DNA from: Agrobacterium rosae
Lineage (GTDB): Bacteria; Pseudomonadota; Alphaproteobacteria; Rhizobiales; Rhizobiaceae
Direction of reading: 5' to 3'
Length of the DNA stretch: 64,000 bases
Assembly: GCF_002915175.1 (NCBI RefSeq)
Contig: NZ_NXEJ01000006.1
Span: 70,626 to 134,625, forward strand
Each line of letters opens with the position of its first letter. Position 1 is the stretch's first letter. Positions 1-11,222 of this stretch are shown here, in pieces. The notes below the pieces were generated by a model. The model had not been told where the DNA came from, did no database searches, and worked only from the letters and a program-made list of their open reading frames with translations. The translations under genes and the position numbers were made by a program.

Positions 1-2463
1 GTCTCGACCGGGTCGACATGCATATTTTCATTGGCGGCCAGATGGCTCGTGCTTTTTTCCTCGGTCGGGATGATGGACAGCATCAGTACGCTGGTCTCGT
101 CCCAACGAACCGATTGCAGCCTTGCTTTGACGGGAATGAGGTCGTTGTCGGCGCTGACGGCAACCATGCCGCCGGACCGCTCCGAAACCGCGTCGAGCTC
201 GTCACGTTGTAGCAGTGCGTCGAGACCGCCCACTTCGACCAGTTCGTCCACCGTTGCATAACCCGTCAACCGCAGGAATTCCGGGTTGGCATGGATCAGC
301 CGATCTCCATTGTGGATCAGAAGTGCAATCGGCATCTGGTCCACGGTTTCTGCGTTCAAGGCAGCGTGTGGACGAAGAGGTGCATCGGGACCTGCTTCGA
401 CGGAGCTCTCCGCATCAGCGATACGAACCGGATTTTGCGGAGCCACGAAGCTGACCGCCGCATCGCCGCGCGTATAATCGGCGAAGTCATCGTCATCCTG
501 CGTTATCGAAACAGCGGGTGCAGTTTCCAGTGAAACAGCTTCCTCAGACGGTGATACATTTTCTTCGGTGGGCACATCATCCAGCGGCGGGGCGATATCA
601 GCCGCCTCAAGCGTATCCGCCACATGCTCCTCATCCGTGATAACGGGCTTTAAGGTGCGCGCAATCTCATCGAAAGCGGCTTGCTCGGTCGCGCTCAGCT
701 GGTCCCTGTTTTTGCTGCGACGCTCTTCGAGCTGGACAACCTTATCGGAGTGACGCCTGCTTGGCGTCTCCGTGATTTTGAGAGCGGGCACTTCGCTCTC
801 GGGTGGGACATAGGTGCGGGTATCGTCTTCTGGACGATCACCGTCAGCGACATTTTCGTTCACAGCGTCCGGGATGGAGGATGACGAGATGTCTGTCTCT
901 TCGTCTGGATCCGGTAGCGAAAACAGCGTGTCTTCATCGACATGTGTTTCTTCTGCCGTCTCGGATTGTGACGGTGCAGAAGGTTGCGTTTCGCCGGTCA
1001 GCGAAAGGCCAACAGCGTTTGGATCTTCCACCGCATCGGCAATGCGCACGATGCCGAAGCCACGGAAACCATCGAATTCACGGGCACGCGTGTATGTCGG
1101 CAAGGCTGCAAGATCGATCGGAACGGTAAGTGACGTACCTTCCACCGGCCAGTGAATGGTCTTGCCGGACCACGTATCGCGCTTGTTCAAAAGTTCGGTA
1201 ATCTTGCCATCCGGGTCTAGGCTGAACAGGGCAGCAAGGTCGGTAAAGCTCATGCCTTCGACATTGGCAGCCTTTGGCCCTACCGCTTCGGCAAATTCAT
1301 GCGAAATGGAGCTGAAGCGGCCAGCAGCATCGATCTTCCAAACGAAACGGGAGGCACGTCGATGCGGATCGAAAACAAAGGGCTTGTCTTCTCCGGCAGG
1401 TATGATTGCCTGCTCAACCTGCTCAACCTGCTCAACCTGCTCAACCTCAATGGCTGAATGCTGTTCGGTCAATGGAAGTTCGGGTTCTATCTCGGCCTGC
1501 TGCGGCTGTGGTTCGTCAAGGACGATCTCGTCCTGATTGTCCGCTGAAACCGGCTCATTGTCCTCTTCAGGCTGAACGTCCGCCGTGGTGGCGGTTTCAG
1601 CAACGATGTCGGTATCTTCGCTCGCGTCCGGCGGTTCTGGAATCTCTTCTATATCGGCAATCGCCTCCAGTACGGGGGCGAACTCGTGACGCGCCGTTTC
1701 CACATGATCGTCTTTCGCGACCGCAACGGGCGGGCTAACCTCTGGCTGAGGTTCCGCCTTCGCCTGGGTAAACTCGGCGGATGGGTCGAGCGTGCCGATG
1801 ACGGTTTCGACGACAAAAAGCAGGTTCAGTTCCGGATCTTGTGATAGTTGTCCGGCTGCGGCGGGAAGATAGCCTTTGCCAGCAGGCACAGGTCGTTTTA
1901 CTAGCTTGCCCGGCTGGCCGGATGCCATCGAAATCAGTGTGCGTGTCGTGACCGGAGTGATGCCGAGACCGGCGAAACCCTGGGACGCCACCAAAATCTT
2001 GCTGTCGGCATCCAGCACCGCCATGTGAATGTCGGGATCGTCGAAACCCTCGATCATCCGGCGTGCGCGCTCTTGCAGCGATGGGGTTGTCTGGTCGATG
2101 GGTGCGGTAAACAGAATGGCCGGCTGGCCCGGCTCGGCTTCGATGATTTCGGCTGTTGCGACAACCGAAACGCTTTTGAAGCCTGAGTGAATGCGGATCG
2201 AAAACTGCGCGCTGTCGCCGGTCGTTTTCATCCGAGCGACGGTTGCAGAAAGCTGGCGGAAGGTCACATCCTGCTGTTTCGGCCCGCGCTCCAGAAAATC
2301 ATAGATCATCGGCGTGCCGAACAAAGCCGCACCGCGGCCATTTGCCCAGAGTGCGCTTTGAAGGTCCATCGAGAACAGCGCCATGGCTTCGCCGCGACCG
2401 AAATGGTCTCGAACACGCTCATGTACTGCAATGTCTATAAACGGATATTGAACGGCGGGCATG
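1..2463 (-). CDS. Large PAS-domain sensor, probably a PdhS-like histidine kinase (N-terminal part; runs off left edge)
   Basis: About 821 residues are visible, reading leftwards from an ATG at 2463 and leaving the window with no stop. Three PAS-like stretches can be recognised: near residues 15-60, near 360-470 and near 700-760 (motif NPEFLRLTGY). Between them lie long Glu/Asp-rich linkers that include a VEQ repeat. The kinase domain would lie outside the window, so kinase identity is inferred from architecture. PdhS/PleC/DivJ-type kinases of Rhizobiales have this long N-terminal sensory region and act on DivK in the CtrA cell-cycle circuit. An in-frame GTG lies 21 bases upstream as an alternative start. 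A perfect CtrA-type box sits about 90 bases upstream. A different PAS-containing signalling output (for example a diguanylate cyclase) is not excluded. Confidence 0.62.
1409..1444. repeat. Four 9-bp tandem repeats inside the sensor gene
   Basis: The unit cctgctcaa occurs four times in a row and a partial fifth follows. On the coding (minus) strand it encodes four Val-Glu-Gln triplets in the acidic linker ahead of the second PAS region. Copy number of such in-frame units can change by slippage without breaking the reading frame. Confidence 0.9.
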
Positions 2464-2861
2464 TGGGGACCTATTCTGGGCACGACCTGACCTCAAACAA
2501 CCGCAAGACCTCATCATGAGGTACCATACAGCCTGCATCGGCTCGATGTTAACAGAATCTTAAATAACTTCACAGGGCGGATTGGTCCATCATCTGCGGC
2601 GGGAATTGCCAATTACAGTTAATTTACCAAACGCCTGGACAAGATGTGCACATCACCTGAAATGTGGGTTGGTCAGCCACTTTTTGCAATCGACAATGTC
2701 TCGGTAGTCACCTCAATCCAAAGACTTTTTGCCAGCCGCTGGCCGACCGTGAAAACCCTCTTGCTTTCCAAAGCTTTTTTCGCAAAAATTGCCGAAGGAC
2801 TTGCAAAACGGAAAAACTCCCCGTATGTGAGCCCCCGTGACGCCGACGCGGCGTTTGATGT
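2464..2861. other. Intergenic region between sensor kinase and tRNA-His
   Basis: About 400 bases without a convincing gene. It holds the upstream region of the minus-strand sensor gene, including the CtrA-type box at 2549-2563 and a further TTAA half site at 2619-2622, and presumably the promoter of the plus-strand tRNA-His. Short open frames here overlap the tRNA and have no ribosome site or family resemblance. Confidence 0.6.
2549..2563. promoter_or_regulatory. CtrA-type box with embedded GANTC site
   Basis: The sequence is a perfect TTAA-N7-TTAA, the binding consensus of the alphaproteobacterial cell-cycle regulator CtrA. Its 7-base spacer ends in GAATC (2555-2559), which fits GANTC, the target of the CcrM adenine methyltransferase. 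The box is 86 bases upstream of the sensor kinase ATG. That the box is bound is an inference; the match itself is exact. Confidence 0.6.
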
Positions 2862-2938
2862 GCGGTTGTAGCTCAGTTGGTTAGAGCGCAGGTTTGTGGA
2901 TCCTGAGGTCGCTGGTTCGATTCCAGCCAACCGTACCA
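2862..2938 (+). tRNA. tRNA-His (GTG anticodon)
   Basis: A full cloverleaf can be drawn: acceptor stem 2862-2868 with 2928-2934, D arm from 2871, anticodon stem 2889-2893/2901-2905 (outer four pairs good, innermost U-U), anticodon GTG at 2896-2898, T arm 2911-2927, and encoded CCA at 2936-2938. The base before the stem is T, not G, the first pair is G1-U72 and the discriminator is A73. This departs from the near-universal bacterial tRNA-His with G-1:C73 and fits the Rhizobiales type, which pairs with a divergent HisRS (gene at 28389-29909). Confidence 0.95.
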
Positions 2939-3125
2939 TTTCTCCACTTTATCGATAGTCTTATCGCCGCCGTACCCCCTGTTGCGATTGATATCGTTGG
3001 CAGCTCATATCTCCCGCATTTTTGCCCTGCAAAAACTGGTTGGCTAAAATGATGGGCGCTGATATGCTGGGCGCAACGTAACTTATGGACGCCAGCAGCA
3101 TTGCTTTCAGCTTTCGCGCGGCGGA

Positions 3126-4667
3126 ATGGATAAAACAGTGACAGACCCCGGCAACGGCACAACGCCGTCGGAATCAGGGGCGTCGGCGGTGGAAAAAGGG
3201 GACGCGAAGCGTTCCCGTCGTGGCAAAAGCAGGCGTAACGGGAAGCCCCGAAACGTTGCTGCTCCGTCACAGCTACGCAATGCCGATTCCCCACCGGATT
3301 CCTTATCCAATGGCCATGTCGAGCCAGATGCGGAGCCGCGAAAGCGCAAGCGCCGCAGGCGTTCGCGCGGGCAGGGCGGGGGGCAGACGACACCTGCTGT
3401 CACTGCAAAGGTCGAGCAGGGATCGCAGACCCCTCCATCTCAAGGTAAGCGTAGTTCTCGTGGCGGGAAGCGTAATCACCGCGGCCCGCAAGGCAGGCCG
3501 TTGGTGCCAACGCATGCGCCCAAGCCGGCCGCACGGCAAAACGGCGTTGCCTCGCCCGCTCATACGGCTTTGTCGGAAGATCAGCGCGGCCATGTTCATT
3601 CCCGTCCGCAGGGCTCTCATCGGGACGCCGGGTTTGATGGCAGCGCGGACATGTATGCCGCGCTCGATCTCGGCACCAACAATTGCCGCCTTCTGATCGC
3701 ACAGCCGACACGACCCGGACAATTCCGCGTCGTGGATGCTTTTTCGCGTATCGTGCGGCTGGGGGAAGGCCTGGTATCCACCGGTCGCCTGTCCGATGAT
3801 GCCATGGACCGTGCGGTCGAGGCCTTGCGTGTCTGCGCATCGAAACTGTCCGGACGCTCCATTCGCCGCATGCGGTTGATTGCAACCGAAGCCTGCCGCG
3901 CGGCAGTCAACGGCGAGGAGTTTCTGGAGCGCGTTACCCGCGAAACGGGCCTTCAACTGGAAATCATCAGCCGCGAGACCGAAGCCCGTCTGGCGGTGTC
4001 CGGCTGCGCATCGCTTGTCGGTCGCGAAGCGCGTTCCGTCGTGCTGTTTGATATTGGCGGCGGCTCTTCCGAGATCGCCGTCATTCATGTCGGCGAAAAT
4101 CGGTCCAACCGGCTTGCCAACCATATCACGCATTGGACGTCGCTGCCGGTTGGTGTCGTGACGCTGTCCGAACGGCACGGTGGACGAGACGTAACACCCG
4201 AAGTCTTTGCGGCTATGGTCGGCGAGGTCGAGGGACTGCTGGACGGGTTCCATTGCCCACCTCTCGGTGAGGTCGCGCACGAGGACTTCCACCTGATCGG
4301 AACCTCGGGAACCGTCACCACGCTTGCAGGCGTGCATCTCGATCTGCCACGGTATGATCGTCGCAAGGTCGACGGTCTGTGGTTGTCGGATGACGAAGTG
4401 ACGGCCATGCAGGACAAATTGCTGGCCTGGGATTTTGCAGGCCGTGCAGCGAACGCCTGCATCGGGCCGGATCGTGCCGATCTGGTGCTGGCTGGTTGCG
4501 CCATTCTCGAGGCCATTCGCAAGCGTTGGCCTTCACGGCGCATGCGGGTTGCCGACAGGGGGCTTCGCGAGGGGCTTTTGACGGATATGATGGCAGATGA
4601 TGGCGCATGGCGTCGCACACGAATTCGCCGGGCACAGATGCAAGGCAAACCGGAATGGAAAGTTTGA
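3126..4667 (+). CDS. ppx: Ppx/GppA family exopolyphosphatase with long basic N-terminal extension
   Basis: 513 residues. The catalytic ASKHA-fold domain starts near residue 176 with [12 protein letters not shown] (phosphate 1 loop), followed by [12 protein letters not shown] near residue 308 (phosphate 2 loop) and [11 protein letters not shown] near 393. The family hydrolyses inorganic polyphosphate or the pppGpp 5' phosphate. Residues 1-175 are a low-complexity region rich in Lys, Arg, Gly and Ser, not part of the enzyme fold and suggestive of nucleic-acid or polyanion binding. If translation began at Met176, only the enzyme would be made, so the start deserves testing. rlmE follows after one base, suggesting an operon. 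Confidence 0.87.
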   Translation: MDKTVTDPGNGTTPSESGASAVEKGDAKRSRRGKSRRNGKPRNVAAPSQLRNADSPPDSLSNGHVEPDAEPRKRKRRRRSRGQGGGQTTPAVTAKVEQGSQTPPSQGKRSSRGGKRNHRGPQGRPLVPTHAPKPAARQNGVASPAHTALSEDQRGHVHSRPQGSHRDAGFDGSADMYAALDLGTNNCRLLIAQPTRPGQFRVVDAFSRIVRLGEGLVSTGRLSDDAMDRAVEALRVCASKLSGRSIRRMRLIATEACRAAVNGEEFLERVTRETGLQLEIISRETEARLAVSGCASLVGREARSVVLFDIGGGSSEIAVIHVGENRSNRLANHITHWTSLPVGVVTLSERHGGRDVTPEVFAAMVGEVEGLLDGFHCPPLGEVAHEDFHLIGTSGTVTTLAGVHLDLPRYDRRKVDGLWLSDDEVTAMQDKLLAWDFAGRAANACIGPDRADLVLAGCAILEAIRKRWPSRRMRVADRGLREGLLTDMMADDGAWRRTRIRRAQMQGKPEWKV

Positions 4668-4668
4668 T

Positions 4669-5394
4669 ATGACCAAGGCGCCCATTAGTACCAATCGTAC
4701 CGGACGCAAGATCGGCCAGAAGGTGAAGAAGGCGAAGTTGAAGCCGTCTTCTCGCCGCTGGATCGAGCGTCACATCAACGACCCCTATGTGCAGCGCGCA
4801 AAGCTGGAGGGCTACCGTGCCCGCGCGGCGTTCAAGCTGCTGGAAATCAACGATAAGCATCAGATTCTGAAGGATGCACGCCGCATCATCGACCTTGGTG
4901 CCGCACCCGGAAGCTGGTCGCAGATTGCCGCCAAGGTCACAGACTCGACCGAAGATGATATCCGCGTCGCCGCCATCGACTTCCTCGAGCTCGACCCGAT
5001 TCCCGGCGTCAAGATTCTGCACCTCGACTTCCTTGATCCGAGCGCACCTGACCTTCTGATTGAATCTGTCGGTGGTACGCCGGATCTGGTTTTGTCGGAT
5101 ATGGCGGCACCGACCACCGGCCATCAGAAGACCGACCACATCAGAACCATGCATCTGTGCGAAGTGGCGGCGGATTTTGCCGTGCAGGTGCTGGCCGAAG
5201 GCGGTCACTTCCTGGCCAAGACCTTCCAGGGCGGCACGGAAAAAACATTGCTGGATATGCTGAAACAGAACTTCAAGCAGGTCATCCACATTAAGCCAGC
5301 GTCTTCGCGCTCAGAGTCGGTGGAAATGTTCCTGCTGGCCAAGCACTTCAAAGGCCGCAAGCCTGTTGAACCGGTTGCTCAAGACAACGAATAG
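4669..5394 (+). CDS. rlmE: 23S rRNA (uridine-2'-O-)-methyltransferase RlmE (FtsJ)
   Basis: 241 residues. It methylates U2552 in the A loop of 23S rRNA, a late step of 50S assembly. Visible family features are the conserved Lys in the [12 protein letters not shown] region, the SAM-binding [12 protein letters not shown], the catalytic Asp in [12 protein letters not shown] and the Lys in AKTFQGG, matching the K-D-K-E catalytic set with Glu in the SESVEMF stretch. The N-terminus carries the usual basic leader. I chose the ATG at 4669, one base after the ppx stop, because it gives the family's normal start; an in-frame upstream ATG at 4597 lies inside ppx. Confidence 0.93.
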   Translation: MTKAPISTNRTGRKIGQKVKKAKLKPSSRRWIERHINDPYVQRAKLEGYRARAAFKLLEINDKHQILKDARRIIDLGAAPGSWSQIAAKVTDSTEDDIRVAAIDFLELDPIPGVKILHLDFLDPSAPDLLIESVGGTPDLVLSDMAAPTTGHQKTDHIRTMHLCEVAADFAVQVLAEGGHFLAKTFQGGTEKTLLDMLKQNFKQVIHIKPASSRSESVEMFLLAKHFKGRKPVEPVAQDNE

Positions 5395-5443
5395 AGTGAG
5401 TGACGTGGAATAGAGCTTTTGTGCGGAAGACTGCGCAACGGTT

Positions 5444-6841
5444 CTATTCTGCTGGTTGTGATGCCTTGCCACGGTGGCCAGAAACCGCTGCTCCTGCGCT
5501 GCGGTCCATGGCAATCAGCGGCAGGATGGCGATAAGCGAAATCACGGCCACCACCGTAAAGGCCGTGTGGAAATCGGACAGCTGCAAATGCGCCCCGGAC
5601 ACGTAGCTGCTGACTTCGAGGATGGTGGCGGCAAATGCCACACCCAGCGCCAGGCTGATCTGCTGTAGCACTGATGCCATCGACGTCGCCTGGCTGGCTT
5701 GCGAGTCTTCAATGTCAGAATAGCCGAGCGCATTGGTACCGGTGAAGAAGAACGAGCGGGCAAAGCCTGCCGTCACCAAGAAGATCATAATCAGCGGATA
5801 AGGCGTATCGGGCGTGAAGAACGCATTAGCCGCCGTGGTGCAGGCACCGACGATGCCAGCGCCGATCAATATGCTTCTAAAGCCGGTTGCCGCAAAAACC
5901 CGCCGCGCCATGAACTTTGTGGTGATAGCGCCGATCGCGCCGGCAAAGGTGATCATGCCGGATTGGAACGGGTTCAACCCAAAGCCGATTTGCAGCATCA
6001 GCGGCATGAGGAATGGAATGGCACCCGTTGACACACGGAAGATCGTGCCGCTTATCGATGCTGCCCTGAAGGTCGCATTGCGGAAAATTTTGAAGTCGAG
6101 GATCGGTGCCGGGTGTCGTTTTGCATGGTGCCAGTACCAGAAGCCGCAGATGAAGCCGATGATGGTCGCTGCGATGCCGACAATGGGTGGCAGAGCGGGC
6201 AGGCTGACCACCGAAACGCCAAAGACGACGCCGGATGCGGCGATGCCCGACAGGATGAAACCCTTAGTATCCATCGGCGGCGGATTGGTGGTTTCGATCT
6301 CCGGCAGAAAGATCGTTGCCAGCCATATGCCGATAACGCCGATCGGCACGTTGATGAGGAAGATCCAGTGCCATGAGAAATAGGTGGTGATGAAGCCACC
6401 GATGGGCGGGCCGGTCAGTGGCCCGACGAGACCGGGTATCGTCAAGAGTGCCATGGCAGAGACGAGCTCGGTGCGCTTCGTCGTGCGCAGCAGAACAAGT
6501 CTCCCGACCGGTGTCATCATCGCTCCACCCATGCCTTGCAGAAAGCGCGAGACGACGAATTCCACCACTGACGAAGATACAGCACAGCAGATAGAGCCGA
6601 TGACGAAAATGGCGATAGCAATACGGAAGATTTTCTTTGCGCCGAACTTATCCGCCATCCAGCCGCTGATGGGAATGAAGATTGCCAAGGCCACCATGTA
6701 GGAGGTCAGTGCGAGCTTCAGCGTGATCGGCCCGACATTCAGGTCGGCGGCAATCGCGGGCAGGGATGTCGCGATGACGGTCGAATCCATCTGCTCCATA
6801 AAAAGGGCGACGGCGAGTATCAACGGAATGATGCGGTTCAT
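5444..6841 (-). CDS. MFS multidrug exporter, DHA2-like
   Basis: 465 residues and strongly hydrophobic throughout, with about 13-14 predicted membrane spans. The N-terminal region has the acidic residue in LFMEQMDSTVIATSLPAIA, which is typical of DHA2 (EmrB-type) proton antiporters, and the loop motif GWMADKFGAKKIF between spans 2 and 3. GPPIGG resembles antiporter motif C. Substrate cannot be read from sequence. It converges with rlmE (49 bases between stops) and diverges from the metallo-hydrolase gene at 7038, with which it shares a roughly 196-base promoter region. Confidence 0.85.
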   Translation of the reverse strand: MNRIIPLILAVALFMEQMDSTVIATSLPAIAADLNVGPITLKLALTSYMVALAIFIPISGWMADKFGAKKIFRIAIAIFVIGSICCAVSSSVVEFVVSRFLQGMGGAMMTPVGRLVLLRTTKRTELVSAMALLTIPGLVGPLTGPPIGGFITTYFSWHWIFLINVPIGVIGIWLATIFLPEIETTNPPPMDTKGFILSGIAASGVVFGVSVVSLPALPPIVGIAATIIGFICGFWYWHHAKRHPAPILDFKIFRNATFRAASISGTIFRVSTGAIPFLMPLMLQIGFGLNPFQSGMITFAGAIGAITTKFMARRVFAATGFRSILIGAGIVGACTTAANAFFTPDTPYPLIMIFLVTAGFARSFFFTGTNALGYSDIEDSQASQATSMASVLQQISLALGVAFAATILEVSSYVSGAHLQLSDFHTAFTVVAVISLIAILPLIAMDRSAGAAVSGHRGKASQPAE

Positions 6842-7037
6842 GGGGTGATTGCGGCAGGCCGCATCCTGAGAAAGTCGTTAAATCCTACCTACGCCCCTGC
6901 GCGCGGTTTGCCAACTAAACATTCTGCAACATTACGCTTTCCATCACGTCTGTGTGAAATTGGTTTTTTCTACACATTCTCGGCACTTTACCGATGATAG
7001 TGCGTTGGGGTGTAGAGACATAATGCTGGAGGATTTC

Positions 7038-8039
7038 ATGAGCAGTTTTTTAAAGATGAATAGGCGCAGTTTGTTTGCTGCTGCGGGGATGGGGGCCATT
7101 GCCGCGCCCTTCGTGCTGCGCAGCACCGCGTTTGCACAGTCAACCCAGCCACAAACATCCATGAAGGTCGATCACGCCATGCCACCAGAAACAAACCGCT
7201 TCAAACTTGGAAAATTCGAGGTTCTGGTCGTCAAGGACGGCGCACGACCATCCGGCAAGCCGAATGAAACCTTTGGCCTGAACCAGAGCGCCGAGACAGT
7301 CGGTGAATTGCTGGACAAGAATTTCCTGCCGAAGGACCAGTTCGTCAACAGCTTCTCGCCCGTGTTGATCAACACCGGGTCCGATCTCGTCCTGTTTGAT
7401 ACGGGCTTTGGCGAAAGCGGGCGCGAAGCCGGTAACGGTCGTCTGCTCGAAGGCCTTGCCGCTGCTGGCTACAAGCCAGAGGACGTAACCGTGGTCGTGC
7501 TCACGCATATGCACGGCGACCACATCGGCGGCTTGATGGAAAAGGGCACGCCGGCATTTTCCAAGGCACGTTACGTCATGGGCCAGGTTGAGTATGATTT
7601 CTGGACGGATGCCAAGCGCGTCGGCACACCGGCGGAAGGCGGACAGAAAGGCGTGCTGGCCAATGTGAAGCCGCTTGCCGAAAAAGCGACCTTCATCGGA
7701 GACGGCGCAACCGTCGTATCAGGCATTACCAGCGCTGCTGCATTCGGCCATTCCCCCGGCCATATGACATTCCACGTCGAATCGGAAGGAAAGCAGCTGG
7801 TTCTGACGGCCGATACTGCCAACCACTTCGTGCTGTCGCTTCAGCGCCCGGACTGGGAAGTGAAGTTCGACATGGACAAGGCCGCAGCCGCTGCCAGCCG
7901 CAAGAAGGTGTTCGACATGATCGCCACCGACCGCGTCGCGTTCCTCGGTTATCACATGCCGTTCCCTGCAGTTGGTTATGCCGAGAAGCAGAGTGAGGGT
8001 TATCGTTTCGTGCCGAAGTCGTACCAGTTCGACATTTGA
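7038..8039 (+). CDS. Tat-exported metallo-beta-lactamase-fold hydrolase
   Basis: 333 residues from the ATG at 7038, which is preceded by a GGAGG ribosome site at 7027-7031; in-frame upstream codons lack one. Residues 8-13 read NRRSLF followed by a hydrophobic stretch ending in AFAQS, a twin-arginine signal, so a folded metalloprotein is probably sent to the periplasm. The zinc motif THMHGDHIGG is near residue 156, with further ligands in GHSPGHM and TADTANH. The fold includes lactonases, arylsulfatases and similar hydrolases; the substrate is unknown. Resembles the quorum-lactonase-like MBL group but that is not proof of lactonase activity. Confidence 0.83.
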   Translation: MSSFLKMNRRSLFAAAGMGAIAAPFVLRSTAFAQSTQPQTSMKVDHAMPPETNRFKLGKFEVLVVKDGARPSGKPNETFGLNQSAETVGELLDKNFLPKDQFVNSFSPVLINTGSDLVLFDTGFGESGREAGNGRLLEGLAAAGYKPEDVTVVVLTHMHGDHIGGLMEKGTPAFSKARYVMGQVEYDFWTDAKRVGTPAEGGQKGVLANVKPLAEKATFIGDGATVVSGITSAAAFGHSPGHMTFHVESEGKQLVLTADTANHFVLSLQRPDWEVKFDMDKAAAAASRKKVFDMIATDRVAFLGYHMPFPAVGYAEKQSEGYRFVPKSYQFDI

Positions 8040-8065
8040 CACTGCTGCATAGCTGCAACAACAAG

Positions 8066-8092
8066 ACCCGGAACGTGTTTCCGGGTTTTTTC
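8066..8092 (+). terminator. Rho-independent terminator after the MBL-fold gene
   Basis: Perfect 8-bp stem (8066-8073 with 8079-8086), 5-base loop, then a T-run. It lies 26 bases after the stop codon. Confidence 0.85.
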
Positions 8093-8111
8093 TATTCCCT
8101 TCCTGTCATGA

Positions 8112-9719
<1,608 letters not shown>

Positions 9720-9748
9720 TCTTTAAACCACGCGATAATATGATCATG

Positions 9749-9790
9749 AAGACGCGCTCCCCGAACCGAACCGTTCGGGGAGCGTCTTGC
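9749..9790 (+). terminator. Long hairpin downstream of guaB
   Basis: An 11-bp perfect GC-rich stem (9756-9766 with 9773-9783) extended by a further AAGAC/GTCTT pairing across a 2-base bulge. There is no strong T-run on the plus strand, so it may act as an mRNA 3'-end stabiliser rather than a classic terminator. Confidence 0.6.
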
Positions 9791-9808
9791 TAAAAAGGAT
9801 GCAAATAG

Positions 9809-10228
9809 ATGTCACCGACGACCGCAATGTTCTGGCCCATGATCGCCCACGCCTTTCTGGTCTTTGGTCTCTATGTCCTGCTTTTCATTCGCCGTAAAAA
9901 GTTTACCTTCACGAACAAGGATGCGTTCAAACGCTTCCGCGATGAGGGCGAAGAGGCGCAGCAAAGCCTGCTGGTCAACAAGAACATCGCCAACCAGTTC
10001 GAAATGCCCATGCTGTTTCATGCGGTGTGTCTGCTTCTTTACATCACCGATGCGGACAACATCGCCACCATCATCCTCGCCTGGATATTCGTGGTCGGCC
10101 GTTACGCGCATTCCTATGTGCATGTGACCAGCAACAGGCTGCGTTACCGCGCCCCTGCCTTTGCCGTCAGTTTTGCAGCGCTCGTGCTGATGTGGGGCTG
10201 GATGGTCGTCTGGCTGGCGTTCGAGTAA
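9809..10228 (+). CDS. MAPEG family membrane protein
   Basis: 139 residues with three to four membrane spans and the size and pattern of bacterial MAPEG proteins (membrane-associated eicosanoid/glutathione metabolism superfamily). A charged cytoplasmic loop, RFRDEGEEAQQSLLVNKN, follows the first span, and ANQFEMPMLFHAVC holds the family's conserved Asn/Glu. The biochemical activity of bacterial members is mostly unknown; some have glutathione transferase activity. An AAGGA site precedes the ATG. Stands alone between guaB and the dienelactone hydrolase gene. Confidence 0.75.
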   Translation: MSPTTAMFWPMIAHAFLVFGLYVLLFIRRKKFTFTNKDAFKRFRDEGEEAQQSLLVNKNIANQFEMPMLFHAVCLLLYITDADNIATIILAWIFVVGRYAHSYVHVTSNRLRYRAPAFAVSFAALVLMWGWMVVWLAFE

Positions 10229-10325
10229 TCGCGAAAAGTTGTTTCGCCGATCTCCGGTCGTCGCACCAATCGTGATGCTTTTCGGTTATGTATGATTTTC
10301 CAGCTATGTGTGATGGGAGCATACG

Positions 10326-11204
10326 ATGACTGAAGGCCCGAAGATTTCGCAGGCGATGATCGATGCCTATGATGAATATACGCATTTAAGCCTCGACCGC
10401 CGCAAGTTCATGGAAAAGCTGACGTTGCTGGCAGGCTCCGGTGCTGCGGCTGCGGCCATTGCTCCTCTGCTAGCGGCCAGTGGCGCGCAAGCTGCCATCG
10501 TCCCTGAAACGGATGATCGTCTCGTGGCCGAGGATGTCACCTATCCCGGCTCAAATGGCGAGATGAAGGGCTATCTCGTCACCCCCAAGGACGTGTCCAA
10601 GCCATTGGGCTCCGTCATCGTCATTCACGAGAACCGTGGTCTCAACGCACATATCCGCGACGTCGCCCGCCGTATGGCACTGGAAGGCTTCGTTGCCCTC
10701 GCTCCCGACTTTCTATCACCACAGGGCGGTACGCCGTCTGACGAAGACAAAGCCCGCGAGATGTTCAGCGGTCTGGACATGAACGCCACCGTTGCCAATG
10801 CGGAAGCCACCCGTCTCTGGCTGACGAAACGCGATGGCTCCAACGGCAAAGTGGGCGCTGTCGGCTTTTGCTGGGGCGGTGGCCTCGTCAATCGTTTTGC
10901 CACCAAGTCGCAAGGGTTGAATGCCGGTGTCGCCTATTACGGCGCGCAGCCGCCGGCCGAGGACGTTCCCGCCATCAAAGCGCCGCTGATGTTGCACTAT
11001 GGCGGTCTGGATGAGCGTATCAATGCTGGCATCGATGCTTACCGCAAAGCGCTGGAAGCCAATGGCAAGACATTTGAAATCTTCGTCTATGATGGCGTTA
11101 ATCACGCGTTCAACAATGACACGTCGAGTGCGCGTTATGACAAGGCCGCGGCAGATCTTGCGTGGAGCCGGACAGTCGAGTTCTTCCGGAAGAATTTGGG
11201 GTGA
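10326..11204 (+). CDS. Dienelactone hydrolase family alpha/beta hydrolase
   Basis: 292 residues. The alpha/beta hydrolase has a Cys nucleophile in GFCWGGG (near residue 182), Asp in YGGLDERIN and His in DGVNHAFNND, the Cys-Asp-His triad of dienelactone hydrolases. Residues 24-32 (DRRKFMEKL) followed by an Ala/Leu-rich stretch look like a twin-arginine or anchoring segment, set about 20 residues further in than in typical Tat signals, as in the YghX group. The substrate is unknown; it is not in an aromatic catabolism cluster. Followed by a palindromic repeat. Confidence 0.83.
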   Translation: MTEGPKISQAMIDAYDEYTHLSLDRRKFMEKLTLLAGSGAAAAAIAPLLAASGAQAAIVPETDDRLVAEDVTYPGSNGEMKGYLVTPKDVSKPLGSVIVIHENRGLNAHIRDVARRMALEGFVALAPDFLSPQGGTPSDEDKAREMFSGLDMNATVANAEATRLWLTKRDGSNGKVGAVGFCWGGGLVNRFATKSQGLNAGVAYYGAQPPAEDVPAIKAPLMLHYGGLDERINAGIDAYRKALEANGKTFEIFVYDGVNHAFNNDTSSARYDKAAADLAWSRTVEFFRKNLG

Positions 11205-11222
11205 TATAGTTCAGGGCAGCGC

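Noticed and set aside
1409-1444. Possible CRISPR repeats
   Set aside because: Units are 9 bases, directly tandem, without spacers, and in frame in a coding sequence.
2644-2939. Short open frames on both strands around the tRNA
   Set aside because: They overlap tRNA-His, lack ribosome sites and show no family resemblance.
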